Positions 33,488-44,407 are shown, numbered from the stretch's first letter. The stretch is 55,959 nucleotides of DNA from CAYQEC01 sp964416425 (GCA_964416425.1 CAYQEC010000015.1:1-55959), one strand, 5' to 3'. Made by a program: numbers and translations. Notes: generated from the letters alone by a model not told the origin.

Positions 33488-34846
33488 GTGAGCGCGCACA
33501 TTCCCTGGGTTCGGCGGCTCTCGGTACGACACCTGTGGCTACTGCCGGCTTTCGCGGGCCTGGCGTGGGCCGCCAGCCTCCCCCTCGACGACAACTCGTT
33601 CCTGTGGCACGTCCGAGCCGGGACCGTGCAGATCGACGCTGGCGAGGTACTGCGCCACGATCCCTTCTCCTTCACCATGGCGGGTGCTCCGTGGCGGACC
33701 CAGTCGTGGCTGGTGGAGCTCGGATACGGGTGGCTGGAGAGGCTGACAGGAGGAATCGGCTGGGTCCCCCTCGTGACGTTCCTGGCCGCCGCCGCCACGT
33801 TGGTCTTCGTTGCCGTTGCGGTCTACTCCCGAACCCAGGTCGCCGTTTCCACAGGCCTGACCGTGTTGATCGTCGCCTGGCAGGCGGCGCCGTTCCTGAA
33901 CCCGCGGCCGGTGCTGTTCAGCTACCTGCTGCTCGCCGCGCTGGTCGCCGTCGTCGCTCGCCGGGATCCGCCGCTCTGGGTCGTGCCGTTGCTGATCTGG
34001 TGTTGGGCCGCCGTCCACGGCTCGTTTGTGATCGGGATCGGCCTGCTCGTGCTCGACGCCGTCCGCCGGCGCTCCCGCCGCGAGCTGACGGCCGCGCTGT
34101 TCTCGATGGTGGCGGCCTCCTTGACCGCCCACGGGCTGGGGGTGTGGGAGACGCTGCTCCGGTTCTTCCAGAGCCGGGGTGCCCTCGACCTCATCCAGGA
34201 GTGGGCGCCGCCGGACTTCTCCAATCCGTTCCTGGTGCCACTCGTGCTCGCCCTCGTCGGGATCCTGGTGGCGGCGACCATGGGGAAGGTGGCGCCACGT
34301 GATCTCATCGTGATCGTGCCGTTCCTGGGGTTCGGGCTGCTGGCGGAACGCAACGTGTTTCCGGCGCTCCTGGTGCTCGCTCCCTGGGCGGCGACGGCCC
34401 TGCCGTTGCGGCAGTCGGTTCGGGATCGAGGCGGGGAGTCGACGGTCTTGAACCTCGCGGTGGTGGGCGTGCTGGTCGTCTTCGCCGTGATCGGCCTCGT
34501 CCGCCCCCAGGGCTTGAGTGAGGAGCGCTTTCCGGTTGGGGGGGCGCTCGGTGCCGTGGATCCCGGCCCGCTCTTCCACGATGCCGCGGTCGGCGGATAC
34601 CTCATCTACGCCGAATGGCCGGAACGACTGGTGTTCATCGACGACCGGGCAGAGCTCTACGGCGAGACCGGGTTCCGGCGATTTGTGGACCTGTGGGCGG
34701 GCATCGACGCCGAAGCGACCCTGGCGAGCCTTGGCATCGACCAGGTGCTGGTGAGCCCCGACCTGCCCCTGGTCACGATCCTGCAACAGAGCGGGTGGGG
34801 TGAGCGCTTCCGGGACGAGAGCTTCGTCGTGCTTGTGAGGGACTGA
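33488..34846 (+). CDS. Polytopic membrane protein, GT-C-like, copy 2 of a paralogous pair
   Basis: 452 residues with about ten helices. N-terminal loop FLWHVRAGTVQI and DPFSFTMAGAPWRTQSWLVE; middle QEWAPPDFSNPF and LAERNVFPALLVLAP; C-terminal soluble part HDAAVGGYLIY and FIDDRAELYG. Every one of these blocks has a counterpart at the same place in the gene at 23370-24800. It directly follows tadC in the same direction (GTG 33488), which suggests co-transcription and a role with the Tad pilus, for example glycan transfer, but this is inference. A strong hairpin follows. Confidence 0.75.
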   Translation: MSAHIPWVRRLSVRHLWLLPAFAGLAWAASLPLDDNSFLWHVRAGTVQIDAGEVLRHDPFSFTMAGAPWRTQSWLVELGYGWLERLTGGIGWVPLVTFLAAAATLVFVAVAVYSRTQVAVSTGLTVLIVAWQAAPFLNPRPVLFSYLLLAALVAVVARRDPPLWVVPLLIWCWAAVHGSFVIGIGLLVLDAVRRRSRRELTAALFSMVAASLTAHGLGVWETLLRFFQSRGALDLIQEWAPPDFSNPFLVPLVLALVGILVAATMGKVAPRDLIVIVPFLGFGLLAERNVFPALLVLAPWAATALPLRQSVRDRGGESTVLNLAVVGVLVVFAVIGLVRPQGLSEERFPVGGALGAVDPGPLFHDAAVGGYLIYAEWPERLVFIDDRAELYGETGFRRFVDLWAGIDAEATLASLGIDQVLVSPDLPLVTILQQSGWGERFRDESFVVLVRD

Positions 34847-34899
34847 TCAGCTCCGGGAAACCAGGGTTGGCTGGGGCGGGCCGTGGTGTCATGACGCGA

Positions 34900-34929
34900 T
34901 TTGGGGGACACCGGGTGGTGTCCCCCAAA
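34900..34929. terminator. Perfect 13-bp hairpin between convergent genes
   Basis: TTTGGGGGACACC (34900-34912), loop GGGT, then the exact complement (34917-34929). It lies 53 bases after the tad-side membrane gene and 27 bases after the flp stop, so it could stop transcription from both sides. There is no downstream T-run on either strand beyond the three at the stem base. Confidence 0.6.
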
Positions 34930-34956
34930 CGATCTTGTTCGTGTGAGAATCTCTGT

Positions 34957-35127
34957 CTAGAGGTTCTGCTGGATGTTGTTGAAGTTCGACGACACTTTCT
35001 GACCCAGGACCGTGATCGCGATGATGGCCACAACCGCGATCAGGGCGACGAGCAGCGCGTACTCGACGAGGCTGGCGCCCTCTTCCGCCCTGATGCGGCT
35101 CTCGACGGCCGTCCACAGACGAAGCAT
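34957..35127 (-). CDS. flp: Flp/Fap-type type IVb pilin
   Basis: 56-residue prepilin, the major subunit of the Tad pilus. Short basic leader, cleavage site after Gly17 (EEG/ASLVEYALL) with Glu at mature position 5 and Tyr at 6, then a hydrophobic helix (20-39) and a polar C-terminus ending NNIQQNL, all classical for Flp. ATG 35127 has GGAGG seven bases upstream. It is on the strand opposite to cpaB-tadC and converges on them, downstream of the response-regulator gene. The peptidase that would cut it (CpaA/TadV) is not in the window. Confidence 0.95.
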   Translation of the reverse strand: MLRLWTAVESRIRAEEGASLVEYALLVALIAVVAIIAITVLGQKVSSNFNNIQQNL

Positions 35128-35162
35128 GTTTCTGTCCTCCTTGGCAGGGTGATCCGTTGCCC

Positions 35163-35206
35163 ACTGTACGGGTCGGTGACACGCGCAGCCATAGGGCGAC
35201 CGACCC
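35163..35206 (-). promoter_or_regulatory. Putative flp promoter with upstream inverted repeat
   Basis: A minus-strand TACAGT (35163-35168) could be the flp -10, giving a leader near 29 bases with GGAGG. Directly upstream is an inverted repeat, GGGTCGGT (35170-35177) and ACCGACCC (35199-35206), with a 21-base interval. It could be a regulator site on the flp promoter or a weak terminator of the preceding operon. No convincing -35. Confidence 0.35.
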
Positions 35207-35226
35207 ATTTGGAATCGCCTGGGATG

Positions 35227-35859
35227 TCAGTCGCGATGGAGCCCGAGCCGGATCGCCTCTACCGCCGCCTGGGCCCGGTCGGTGATGGCCAGCTTCTCGT
35301 AGATCGAGGCGAGGTGGTTCTTCACCGTCTTCTGGGAGATGAAGAGACGATCCGATAGGTCCTGGGAGCTGCTCACCCCGGAGGCGAGCAGCTTGAGGAC
35401 CTCGCGTTCCCGAGCGGTGAGGGCGGCCGCTCCCTCGTCGAGGACGGGCTGGCGGTACTGATCCAGGACCGTCTCCAGCGCCGCCGGATCGAGCAGGGTC
35501 TCACCGGCGGCGACGGCCCGGATCGCGGCGGCCAGATCGGGGAGCGGCGCCGACTTCGAGAGGAACCCGGCGGCCCCGGCCGCCTCGGCCTTGTGACGCT
35601 GGTCCTCGTCGGTGTGCATCGTCACCACGATGGCCGGCGGAGCCCCCTCCAGCTTGCGGAGGGCGGCGATACCGCTGAGGCGAGGCATCTCGATGTCGAC
35701 GAGGATGACGTCCGGGGTGACCCGATCCAAGGTTTCGATCAGCTCCTCGCCGTCGGCGGCCGTTCCGATGACGTGGAGGTCGGGCAGGCTGTCGAGAGCC
35801 TGGGCGAGACCCTCCAACAGGAGGGTGTGATCGTCGGCGATGACGATGGTGATCTGCAC
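35227..35859 (-). CDS. NarL/LuxR-family response regulator
   Basis: 210 residues. Receiver domain (2-118): acidic pair Asp9-Asp10, phospho-acceptor Asp55 in VILVDIEMP, Thr in VVTMHTD and Lys in FLSKSAP. LuxR-type HTH (about 145-205): LTAREREVLKLLASG and ISQKTVKNHLASIYEKL. GTG 35859 shares one base with the stop of the upstream kinase gene (TAGTG), so the pair is coupled. The pilin gene flp lies immediately downstream in the same direction, so pilus control is a reasonable guess, not shown. Confidence 0.94.
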   Translation of the reverse strand: MQITIVIADDHTLLLEGLAQALDSLPDLHVIGTAADGEELIETLDRVTPDVILVDIEMPRLSGIAALRKLEGAPPAIVVTMHTDEDQRHKAEAAGAAGFLSKSAPLPDLAAAIRAVAAGETLLDPAALETVLDQYRQPVLDEGAAALTAREREVLKLLASGVSSSQDLSDRLFISQKTVKNHLASIYEKLAITDRAQAAVEAIRLGLHRD

Positions 35860-37379
35860 TACTCGTTTCCCTCCCATTCGATGGTGACACGGCATCCTTG
35901 TCCGGGCGCGGCCTCGATGGTCAGCTCGGCCCCGATCTCGGCCGCCCGCTCCCTCATCCCGACGAGACCGAAGTGGCCCTTCGGCTGGAGCGAAGGATCG
36001 AAGCCCTTGCCGTCGTCGCTGACGACGAGCCGGCCGTGATCCCGATCGGTGAACCCCTCGATGCGGATCATGGTGGCGTCCGCGTGGTCGACCGCGTTGC
36101 GGACGGCCTCGGTGAGGATCGAGGTCAGCTCCACGGTCACCACCGGGCGGGGCGGGCGGCGCTCGTTGATGTCGATGATGATGGCAGGGGCATCGGGGCC
36201 GATGTCGGCGGCGATGCGATGCGCCTGTTCCACCACCGAGGGAACGTCGTCGTGGCGGAGATCGGAGACGGTGTGACGCACCTCCTCGACCAGGGTGGTG
36301 ATGGAGCGCCGCATGCCCTCGAGGTAGCGGATCAGGTCGGGATCGTCGGTGGCGGTGTGGATCGTCATGTCCATGCGGAGGCCGAGCGAAGCGAGGGCCG
36401 GCCCTATCTCGTCGTGCAGCTCCCGCGCCAGCCGGATCCGCTCCTGATGCACCGCCCGGTGGGCGATTCCCTGGAGCAGCAAGATGTTGTCGAAGGCGAG
36501 GGAGACGGGGCGCAACGCCTCGTCGATGAGGGGGGCATGATGCTGCAGGTCGTCGTCGGGGCTGGGCCAGAGCTCGAGCCTGCCGAGGCTGCGATCCCGG
36601 ACCCGCATCGGGAACACCGATGGTTCCTCGTCAAGGATCGCCTCGCCGCGCCGGGCGACGACGACCGGGTCCCCGCCGTCGCCGGTGAGCACCACGTTGC
36701 CGGCCCGGAACGGCACGATCCGGGCGAGGTCACGGAGGGCTGCGCCGCCCACCGTGACCGGATTGAGCTCATCGACGTTGGCGAGTTCGGAGAGGCTGGT
36801 GAGCAGGTGGTGGGCCGCTTCGAGCCGTTCCATCCGCAGGGCGGTGAGTTCGGAGGCTTGCACCAGGGCATCGCTGCGGGCCCGCTCCTCGATGAGGATG
36901 CGGCGGGCCTGGGACAGGGTGATGGCGATGAGGACGTAGAGGAACATCGCCTGGGCGACCTGGCCTTGCAGGACTGCCTGGTCGAGCGTCGCTACCACCA
37001 CCGCCAGTCCGCTCGCCGAGAGGACCGCGGTCTCCAGCCCGATGCGGAACCCGAGGAAGGCGGCGGCGAAGAAGCTGGGCACCGCCAAGAAGAGGACGAA
37101 GGGGGAGTCGATGCCGCCGGTGAGCGCCACCGCCACCAGCGAGGCGATGACGCCGATCACCGCCAGCAGTTCCCCGATCAGCTCGGCGTCGCGAATCGAG
37201 CGGGGGATGACCTGCATCGCCACCACGTAGCCGCCGGCGACGACGCTGGCGGCGGCCACTTCCCGGGTCATGCCCTCGCCGGCGGCCGAGAAGATGACGG
37301 CCAGGGTGAGCCCCGACCAGTGGACCGCGGTGAGGGTCCAGTCGAGCCGCAATTCCCAGGTTGCGCGGGTGGGCACCAT
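35859..37379 (-). CDS. Membrane sensor histidine kinase (NarL/DesK type)
   Basis: 506 residues. About six hydrophobic helices in the first 155 residues, then a short coiled coil (160-195), a GAF-like domain (about 185-305), the HisKA_3 dimerisation helix with His322 in RLARELHDEIGPALASLG, and a C-terminal HATPase domain: N box ILTEAVRNAVDHA, G1 VSDDGKGFD and G2 GHFGLVGMRERA. It autophosphorylates and passes phosphate to the regulator encoded next. ATG 37379 has TACCCT eight bases upstream and no ribosome binding site; the open frame that continues into coaE is not used. It is divergent from coaE by 25 bases. Confidence 0.92.
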   Translation of the reverse strand: MVPTRATWELRLDWTLTAVHWSGLTLAVIFSAAGEGMTREVAAASVVAGGYVVAMQVIPRSIRDAELIGELLAVIGVIASLVAVALTGGIDSPFVLFLAVPSFFAAAFLGFRIGLETAVLSASGLAVVVATLDQAVLQGQVAQAMFLYVLIAITLSQARRILIEERARSDALVQASELTALRMERLEAAHHLLTSLSELANVDELNPVTVGGAALRDLARIVPFRAGNVVLTGDGGDPVVVARRGEAILDEEPSVFPMRVRDRSLGRLELWPSPDDDLQHHAPLIDEALRPVSLAFDNILLLQGIAHRAVHQERIRLARELHDEIGPALASLGLRMDMTIHTATDDPDLIRYLEGMRRSITTLVEEVRHTVSDLRHDDVPSVVEQAHRIAADIGPDAPAIIIDINERRPPRPVVTVELTSILTEAVRNAVDHADATMIRIEGFTDRDHGRLVVSDDGKGFDPSLQPKGHFGLVGMRERAAEIGAELTIEAAPGQGCRVTIEWEGNE

Positions 37380-37387
37380 CGGCCACC

Positions 37388-37397
37388 AGGGTACAGT
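37388..37397. promoter_or_regulatory. Overlapping divergent -10 elements of the kinase and coaE genes
   Basis: Minus-strand TACCCT (37388-37393) lies eight bases before the kinase ATG; plus-strand TACAGT (37392-37397) lies seven bases before the coaE ATG. They share the TA at 37392-37393. Only 25 bases separate the two start codons, so both messages must be leaderless or nearly so. Confidence 0.5.
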
Positions 37398-37404
37398 CGT
37401 GGCC

Positions 37405-38013
37405 ATGGGAAACCCGAGGATCCGGCGTGTCGTCGTGTCGGGAGGCATCGGCAGCGGCAAGAGCACGGTGAGCCGGATGATGGGCGATCTGGGCGCGGTG
37501 GTGATCGAGGCCGACGCCGTCGGCCACGCGGTCCTCGAACCGGAGGGCGCCGCCTTCGAGGCGGTGCGGCGCCGCTGGCCCGAGGTGGCGGCAGAGGGAC
37601 GGATCGACCGGTCCCGGCTGGCGGCGACGGTCTTCGCCGACCCGACCGAGCTGGAGGAGTTGGAGCGAATCACCCATCCCGCGATCGGGGCCCGGATCGG
37701 CGAGCTGGTGGCGGCGGCGGGGGAGCGGGACGTGGTCGTGGAGCTGCCGCTGCACCGCGATCTGCTCGGCCCCGGCTGGACGCGGGTCGTGGTCGACGCC
37801 GATCCGGAGATGCGGGCCCGGCGGGCTCGGGAAGCCGGGTGGGCGGCCGAGGACGTCCACCTCCGCATGGAGGCACAACCCACCCGGGAGGAATGGCTCG
37901 CCGGGGCCGACTACGTGCTCGTCAACGACGGGGATCTCACGGGGTTGCGAGACCGGGTCGAGGACCTGTGGCGGCTGTTGGGGGCGGGGCCGGCGCGTCC
38001 GAGCGTGTCCTAG
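37405..38013 (+). CDS. coaE: Dephospho-CoA kinase
   Basis: Last step of CoA synthesis: phosphorylates dephospho-CoA at the ribose 3'-OH. 202-residue P-loop kinase with GGIGSGKST (14-22), the substrate-site EADAVGHAVL, ITHPAIG, and the lid/adenine region with ADYVLVNDG near the end. It lacks the extra UPF0157 domain fused to CoaE in mycobacteria. The usual DxPLLFE motif reads ELPLHRD here, a mild divergence. uvrB follows after 20 bases. Confidence 0.9.
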   Translation: MGNPRIRRVVVSGGIGSGKSTVSRMMGDLGAVVIEADAVGHAVLEPEGAAFEAVRRRWPEVAAEGRIDRSRLAATVFADPTELEELERITHPAIGARIGELVAAAGERDVVVELPLHRDLLGPGWTRVVVDADPEMRARRAREAGWAAEDVHLRMEAQPTREEWLAGADYVLVNDGDLTGLRDRVEDLWRLLGAGPARPSVS

Positions 38014-38021
38014 GGAAGCAG

Positions 38022-38027
38022 TACCCT
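38022..38027 (+). promoter_or_regulatory. -10 hexamer TACCCT before uvrB (leaderless type)
   Basis: TACCCT lies six bases before GTG 38034. No SOS-box-like palindrome is visible nearby. Confidence 0.45.
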
Positions 38028-38033
38028 GCTGCG

Positions 38034-40046
<2,013 letters not shown>

Positions 40047-40130
40047 TCCGGGCGCCGGTGCACCGGAGGGAGCGGTGACGGTCCGGCGATCGTCGCCACC
40101 ACCCGGTCAAGCGGTGGCCGGTGGGGTCGA

Positions 40131-40154
40131 TACTCTCTGGGACGCAGCGGAGGA
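40131..40154 (+). promoter_or_regulatory. -10 and ribosome binding site of the GT87 gene
   Basis: TACTCT at 40131-40136 and GGAGGA at 40149-40154, six bases before GTG 40161. This gene therefore has a conventional short leader, unlike several neighbours. Confidence 0.45.
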
Positions 40155-40160
40155 TCGATC

Positions 40161-41387
40161 GTGCACGGCGAGACTGGCGGCAGAGTGGGCTCTCGAGCGG
40201 TGCCTCCCGGTTCGTTCGCCTGGCGGATGCGGGTCTATCCGGCTGTGATCCTGGCGGTGCTGGCGGCGGTGGTGGTGCTGCTGGCGGTGACGGCCGACAA
40301 CGGCGCCGCCCTCAGCGGCCGTCTCGGCGGCGACTACCCGGCCTTCTACGGGGCGGGCCGGATCGCGGCGGACGGCGACTGGAGCCATCTCTACGAGGCG
40401 GCCCGCCAGCAACAGGCGCAGGGCACGCTGGTGGACGGTGCCGGCGGTTACCTCTACTTCGCCTACCCGCCGTTCGTGGCCGCCGGCTACGGGCTGCTCG
40501 CCGGGCTCGCCTACCGCTGGTCGTACCTGGTTCACACCGGGCTCATGGTCGCCGCCCTGTGGGGCGCCGTGGTGCTGTGGCGCCGCTACCTGCCGTTCCG
40601 GATCGGCACGGCCGCGGCATTGGCGGCGGCGCTGCTGTTCTACCCGCTGTTGCGAGCCGTCCCCGGGGGCCAGAACACCGCTCTCACCATGCTGCTGGTG
40701 GCGGTGGTGGCCCGCCTCGACGAGGAAGGGCACGACGTCTGGGCCGGCCTGGCGGCGGCCCTGCTGCTCTCCAAGCCTCAGTTCGGGGCCCCCTTGCTGG
40801 CCCTGCTGGTGGTGGGGCGCCGCTGGCGCATGGTGGCCGGCGGGTTGGGAGGAGCAGGTCTGCTCTACTTGGCCGGCGCCGCCCTGCAGGGCTTCGACTG
40901 GGTGGGGGAGTGGTGGCGGCAGGCCAACGCCTTCCTCGAGATCGACGCCCACGTCAACAGCGCCAACCTGATCTCGTGGCAGGGGTTCTTCGAATGGGTG
41001 ACGGGGGCAGGGAGTGGGCTCGGAGCGGTGCTGGGATGGGGCTTCGCCCTCGTCACTGCCGCCCTCGCCGCCCTCTTCTGGTTGCGGCACCCGCAGGCCG
41101 TGCCCGGGGTGCGCTACGGGGTGGCGGTGGCGGCGATCGTGCTGGCGGCCCCTCACACCATGTACTACGACGGTGGGGTGTTGCTGCTTCCCCTCGTCCT
41201 GCTCGCCCCCACCGCGGGCCGGACCGGCTGGCTGGTGGCCGCCGGCCTGGTCACGCTCTCGTGGGGGCAGCTCGCCGCCGACACCCTCGGCTGGTCGCCG
41301 GTGTTCCTGGTCGCTGCCGCCGTCGGCGGCTGGGCCGTGATCCGCTGGGAGCTGCCAACTCGCTCCCTGCTCCCGTCCGCCCCTTGA
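40161..41387 (+). CDS. GT87-family (DUF2029) membrane mannosyltransferase-like protein
   Basis: 408 residues with about ten membrane helices. Family marks: the first extracytoplasmic loop GGDYPAFYGAGRIAADGDW with an Asp typical of GT-C catalysis, LYFAYPPFV, and PGGQNTALTMLLVAV, as in actinobacterial alpha-1,2-mannosyltransferases acting on polyprenyl-phosphate mannose to decorate lipomannan-like molecules. The acceptor cannot be told here. GTG 40161 has a good ribosome binding site. The gene lies between uvrB and uvrA with no functional link. Confidence 0.8.
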   Translation: MHGETGGRVGSRAVPPGSFAWRMRVYPAVILAVLAAVVVLLAVTADNGAALSGRLGGDYPAFYGAGRIAADGDWSHLYEAARQQQAQGTLVDGAGGYLYFAYPPFVAAGYGLLAGLAYRWSYLVHTGLMVAALWGAVVLWRRYLPFRIGTAAALAAALLFYPLLRAVPGGQNTALTMLLVAVVARLDEEGHDVWAGLAAALLLSKPQFGAPLLALLVVGRRWRMVAGGLGGAGLLYLAGAALQGFDWVGEWWRQANAFLEIDAHVNSANLISWQGFFEWVTGAGSGLGAVLGWGFALVTAALAALFWLRHPQAVPGVRYGVAVAAIVLAAPHTMYYDGGVLLLPLVLLAPTAGRTGWLVAAGLVTLSWGQLAADTLGWSPVFLVAAAVGGWAVIRWELPTRSLLPSAP

Positions 41388-41427
41388 GGCGGGCTACGCC
41401 CGTGTAATTCATGTCACACCCGCTGGC

Positions 41428-41433
41428 TACACT
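41428..41433 (+). promoter_or_regulatory. Possible -10 of uvrA
   Basis: TACACT, 72 bases before GTG 41506, in the 118-base gap after the GT87 gene. No clear -35 and no LexA-type palindrome are visible. Confidence 0.3.
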
Positions 41434-41505
41434 CGCCATCCGGCAGCCGTCCGCCCTCGGGGAGCGCGCTCGGGGCGGAACGAGGCACGGAGGACGGGGA
41501 CACCG

Positions 41506-44331
41506 GTGTCAACCGACAAAATCGTCATCAGGGGTGCCCGCGAGCACAACCTGAAGAACCTGAGCCTCGAGATCCCCCGCGACAAGCTCGTGGTGTTCAG
41601 TGGGATCTCGGGGTCCGGCAAGTCGTCGCTCGCCTTCGACACCATCTACGCCGAAGGTCAGCGTCGTTACGTCGAGAGCCTGTCGGCCTACGCCCGCCAG
41701 TTCCTCGGCCAGATGGACAAACCGGACGTCGACTTCATCGAGGGGTTGTCGCCGGCGATCTCGATCGATCAGAAGACGGCGAGCCGGAACCCGAGGTCGA
41801 CGGTGGGAACCGTCACCGAGATCCACGACTACCTGCGGCTGCTCTACGCCCGGATCGGGATCCCGCACTGTCCCAACGACGGCAGCGTGGTGGCCCGCCA
41901 GACCCCGCAGCAGATCGTCGACCAGGTGCTCGAGCTACCCGAGGGCACCCGGTTCCAGATCCTGGCCCCGGTGGTGCGGGGACGCCGCGGCGAGTACGAG
42001 GCGCTGCTCAAGGACCTCGCCAAGGAGGGCTTCAGCCGGGCCCGCATCGACGGCGAGGTCATCGAGCTGACCGGGGACCTCAAGCTCGACCGCTACTACC
42101 AGCACACCATTGAAGTCGTGGTCGACCGCCTGGTCCGCAAGGCGGGGATCGAGACCAGGCTCACCGACTCGCTGGAGACGGCCCTCAAACTGGCGGACGG
42201 CGTCGCCCTGGTGAACGTGATCGACGGCCCCACCCTCACCTTCTCCCAGCACTTCGCCTGCCCCGTCTGTGGCCTCTCCTTCGAGGATCTCCAGCCCCGC
42301 AACTTCTCGTTCAACAGCCCCTACGGGGCCTGCCCGGCCTGCTCCGGGATCGGGACCCGGTTCCAGGTCGACGTCGACCTGGTGGTGCCGCACCCCGACC
42401 GCAGCCTGGCAGCCGGGGCGGTCGCCCCCTGGGGCGGGCGGCACCGGCAGCGCTACTTCCAGCGGGTGCTGGCGGCCGTGGCCGACGGTGAGGGCATCGA
42501 CCTCCACGCCCCGTTCGAGGAGCTCCCCGCCGCCCACCGCCACCTCATCCTCGAGGGCGGGGGGGACACCTCCTACACCGTGACCTACGAGAACCGGTTC
42601 GGCCGCCGCCGCCGCTACACCACCACCTACGAGGGGGTGATTCCGTGGCTGGAGCGAAGGTACCGGGACTCCGAGTCGGAAGCGGCCCGGGAGGGCTACC
42701 GGCAGTTCATGCGGGAAGTGCCCTGCGCCACCTGCGAGGGGGGCCGGCTCAACCCGGTGTCCTTGGCGGTCACCGTCGGCGATCTGAACCTACGGGAGCT
42801 GTCGTCCCTGCCGCTGCGCCGCACCGCCGAGTTCTTCGACGACCTCGAGCTGAACGAGCGGGACCGGCAGATCGCGGCGCTGGTGGTGAAGGAGATCATG
42901 GCCCGCCTCGGGTTCCTGGTCGACGTCGGTCTCGACTACCTGACCCTGATGCGATCGGCCGCCACCCTGGCGGGGGGCGAGGCACAACGGATCCGGCTCG
43001 CCACCCAGATCGGCTCGGGCCTGGTCGGGGTGCTCTACATCCTCGACGAGCCGTCGATCGGGCTGCACCAGCGTGACAACCGGCGGCTGATCGAGACCCT
43101 GCTTCGGTTGCGCGATCTCGGCAACACCCTCATCGTGGTCGAGCACGACGAGGAGACGATCCGGACCGCGGACCACATCATCGACATCGGGCCGGGTGCC
43201 GGGGAGCACGGCGGCAGCATCGTCGCCGAGGGCACGCTCGACGCCATCATCGCCGAGGGGGCGTCGCTCACCGGCGACTACCTGGCGGGACGCCGCTCCA
43301 TCCCGGTTCCGCCGACCCGCCGCATCGGCGACGGGAGGGCGGTCACCGTGGTGGGCGCTGCCGAGAACAACCTGAAGGGGATCGACGTCGCCTTCCCGCT
43401 CGGCATGCTGGTGGCCGTCACCGGGGTGTCGGGGAGCGGCAAGTCGTCGCTGGTGCAGGAGATCCTCTCCAAGGCGCTGCACCACGAGCTACAGGGAGCC
43501 CGCACCTTGCCCGGGAGGCACCGCCGGATCGAAGGCCTCGAGTACCTCGACAAGGCGATCAACATCGACCAGTCGCCGATCGGGCGCACCCCGCGGTCCA
43601 ACCCGGCGACCTACACCAAGGTCTTCGACCGGATCCGGGAGTTGTTCGCGGCCACCACCGAGGCTCGGATGCGCGGCTACAAACCGGGCCGCTTCTCCTT
43701 CAACATGGCGGGGGGCCGCTGCGAAACCTGCAAGGGCGACGGGACGCTGCGGATCGAGATGTACTTCCTCCCCGACGTCTACATCCCGTGCGACACCTGC
43801 GGTGGGCGGCGCTACAACCGAGACACTCTCCAGGTGAAGTTCAAGGGGCACTCGATCGCCGACGTGCTCGAGATGTCGGTCGAGGAGGCGGTGCACTTCT
43901 TCGAGAACCAACCCCGCATCGCCCGCATCCTCCAGACCCTCTATGACGTGGGCCTCGGTTACGTACGGCTCGGTCAGCCGGCCCCCACCCTCTCCGGCGG
44001 GGAGGCGCAGCGGGTCAAGCTCTCCTCCGAGCTGGGAAAACGGTCGACCGGCAGCACCTTCTACATCCTCGACGAGCCGACCACAGGGTTGCACTTCGAG
44101 GACATCCGCAAGCTGCTCGGCGTGCTGCACCGCCTGGTCGACGCCGGTAACACGGTGGTGGTGATCGAGCACAACCTCGACGTCGTCAAGACGGCGGACT
44201 GGATCATCGACCTCGGGCCTGAGGGGGGCGACGAGGGCGGTGAGGTGGTGGCGGTGGGAACCCCCGAGGTAGTGGCGGCGGTCCCGGATTCCTACACCGG
44301 CAAGTTCCTACGCGAGGTGCTCCCCTCCTGA
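41506..44331 (+). CDS. uvrA: Excinuclease ABC subunit A
   Basis: 941-residue DNA-damage sensor ATPase. Two ABC-type ATPase modules: Walker A GISGSGKSS (about 33) and GVSGSGKSS (about 643), signature sequences LAGGEAQRI and LSGGEAQRV. Zinc modules: CPVC/CPAC and CATC around 250-410, and CETC with CDTC near 742-768. RQFLGQMDKPDVD and the UvrB-binding region follow the first P-loop. GTG 41506 gives the usual N-terminus KIVIRGAREHNLKN. It recruits UvrB (38034); UvrC is encoded at 45595. Confidence 0.97.
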   Translation: MSTDKIVIRGAREHNLKNLSLEIPRDKLVVFSGISGSGKSSLAFDTIYAEGQRRYVESLSAYARQFLGQMDKPDVDFIEGLSPAISIDQKTASRNPRSTVGTVTEIHDYLRLLYARIGIPHCPNDGSVVARQTPQQIVDQVLELPEGTRFQILAPVVRGRRGEYEALLKDLAKEGFSRARIDGEVIELTGDLKLDRYYQHTIEVVVDRLVRKAGIETRLTDSLETALKLADGVALVNVIDGPTLTFSQHFACPVCGLSFEDLQPRNFSFNSPYGACPACSGIGTRFQVDVDLVVPHPDRSLAAGAVAPWGGRHRQRYFQRVLAAVADGEGIDLHAPFEELPAAHRHLILEGGGDTSYTVTYENRFGRRRRYTTTYEGVIPWLERRYRDSESEAAREGYRQFMREVPCATCEGGRLNPVSLAVTVGDLNLRELSSLPLRRTAEFFDDLELNERDRQIAALVVKEIMARLGFLVDVGLDYLTLMRSAATLAGGEAQRIRLATQIGSGLVGVLYILDEPSIGLHQRDNRRLIETLLRLRDLGNTLIVVEHDEETIRTADHIIDIGPGAGEHGGSIVAEGTLDAIIAEGASLTGDYLAGRRSIPVPPTRRIGDGRAVTVVGAAENNLKGIDVAFPLGMLVAVTGVSGSGKSSLVQEILSKALHHELQGARTLPGRHRRIEGLEYLDKAINIDQSPIGRTPRSNPATYTKVFDRIRELFAATTEARMRGYKPGRFSFNMAGGRCETCKGDGTLRIEMYFLPDVYIPCDTCGGRRYNRDTLQVKFKGHSIADVLEMSVEEAVHFFENQPRIARILQTLYDVGLGYVRLGQPAPTLSGGEAQRVKLSSELGKRSTGSTFYILDEPTTGLHFEDIRKLLGVLHRLVDAGNTVVVIEHNLDVVKTADWIIDLGPEGGDEGGEVVAVGTPEVVAAVPDSYTGKFLREVLPS

Positions 44332-44407
44332 GGCGGCGCGGCATGCACCGACGGGGGGCCATTGACCCGGTACCGTGGCGGCGAGCGGGATGCCGGAGGT
44401 TCCTCGG

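Noticed and set aside
40055..40066. CCGGTGCACCGG palindrome after uvrB as a terminator
   Set aside because: It is a 12-base palindrome with no loop and no T-run; such G+C palindromes are expected by chance here.
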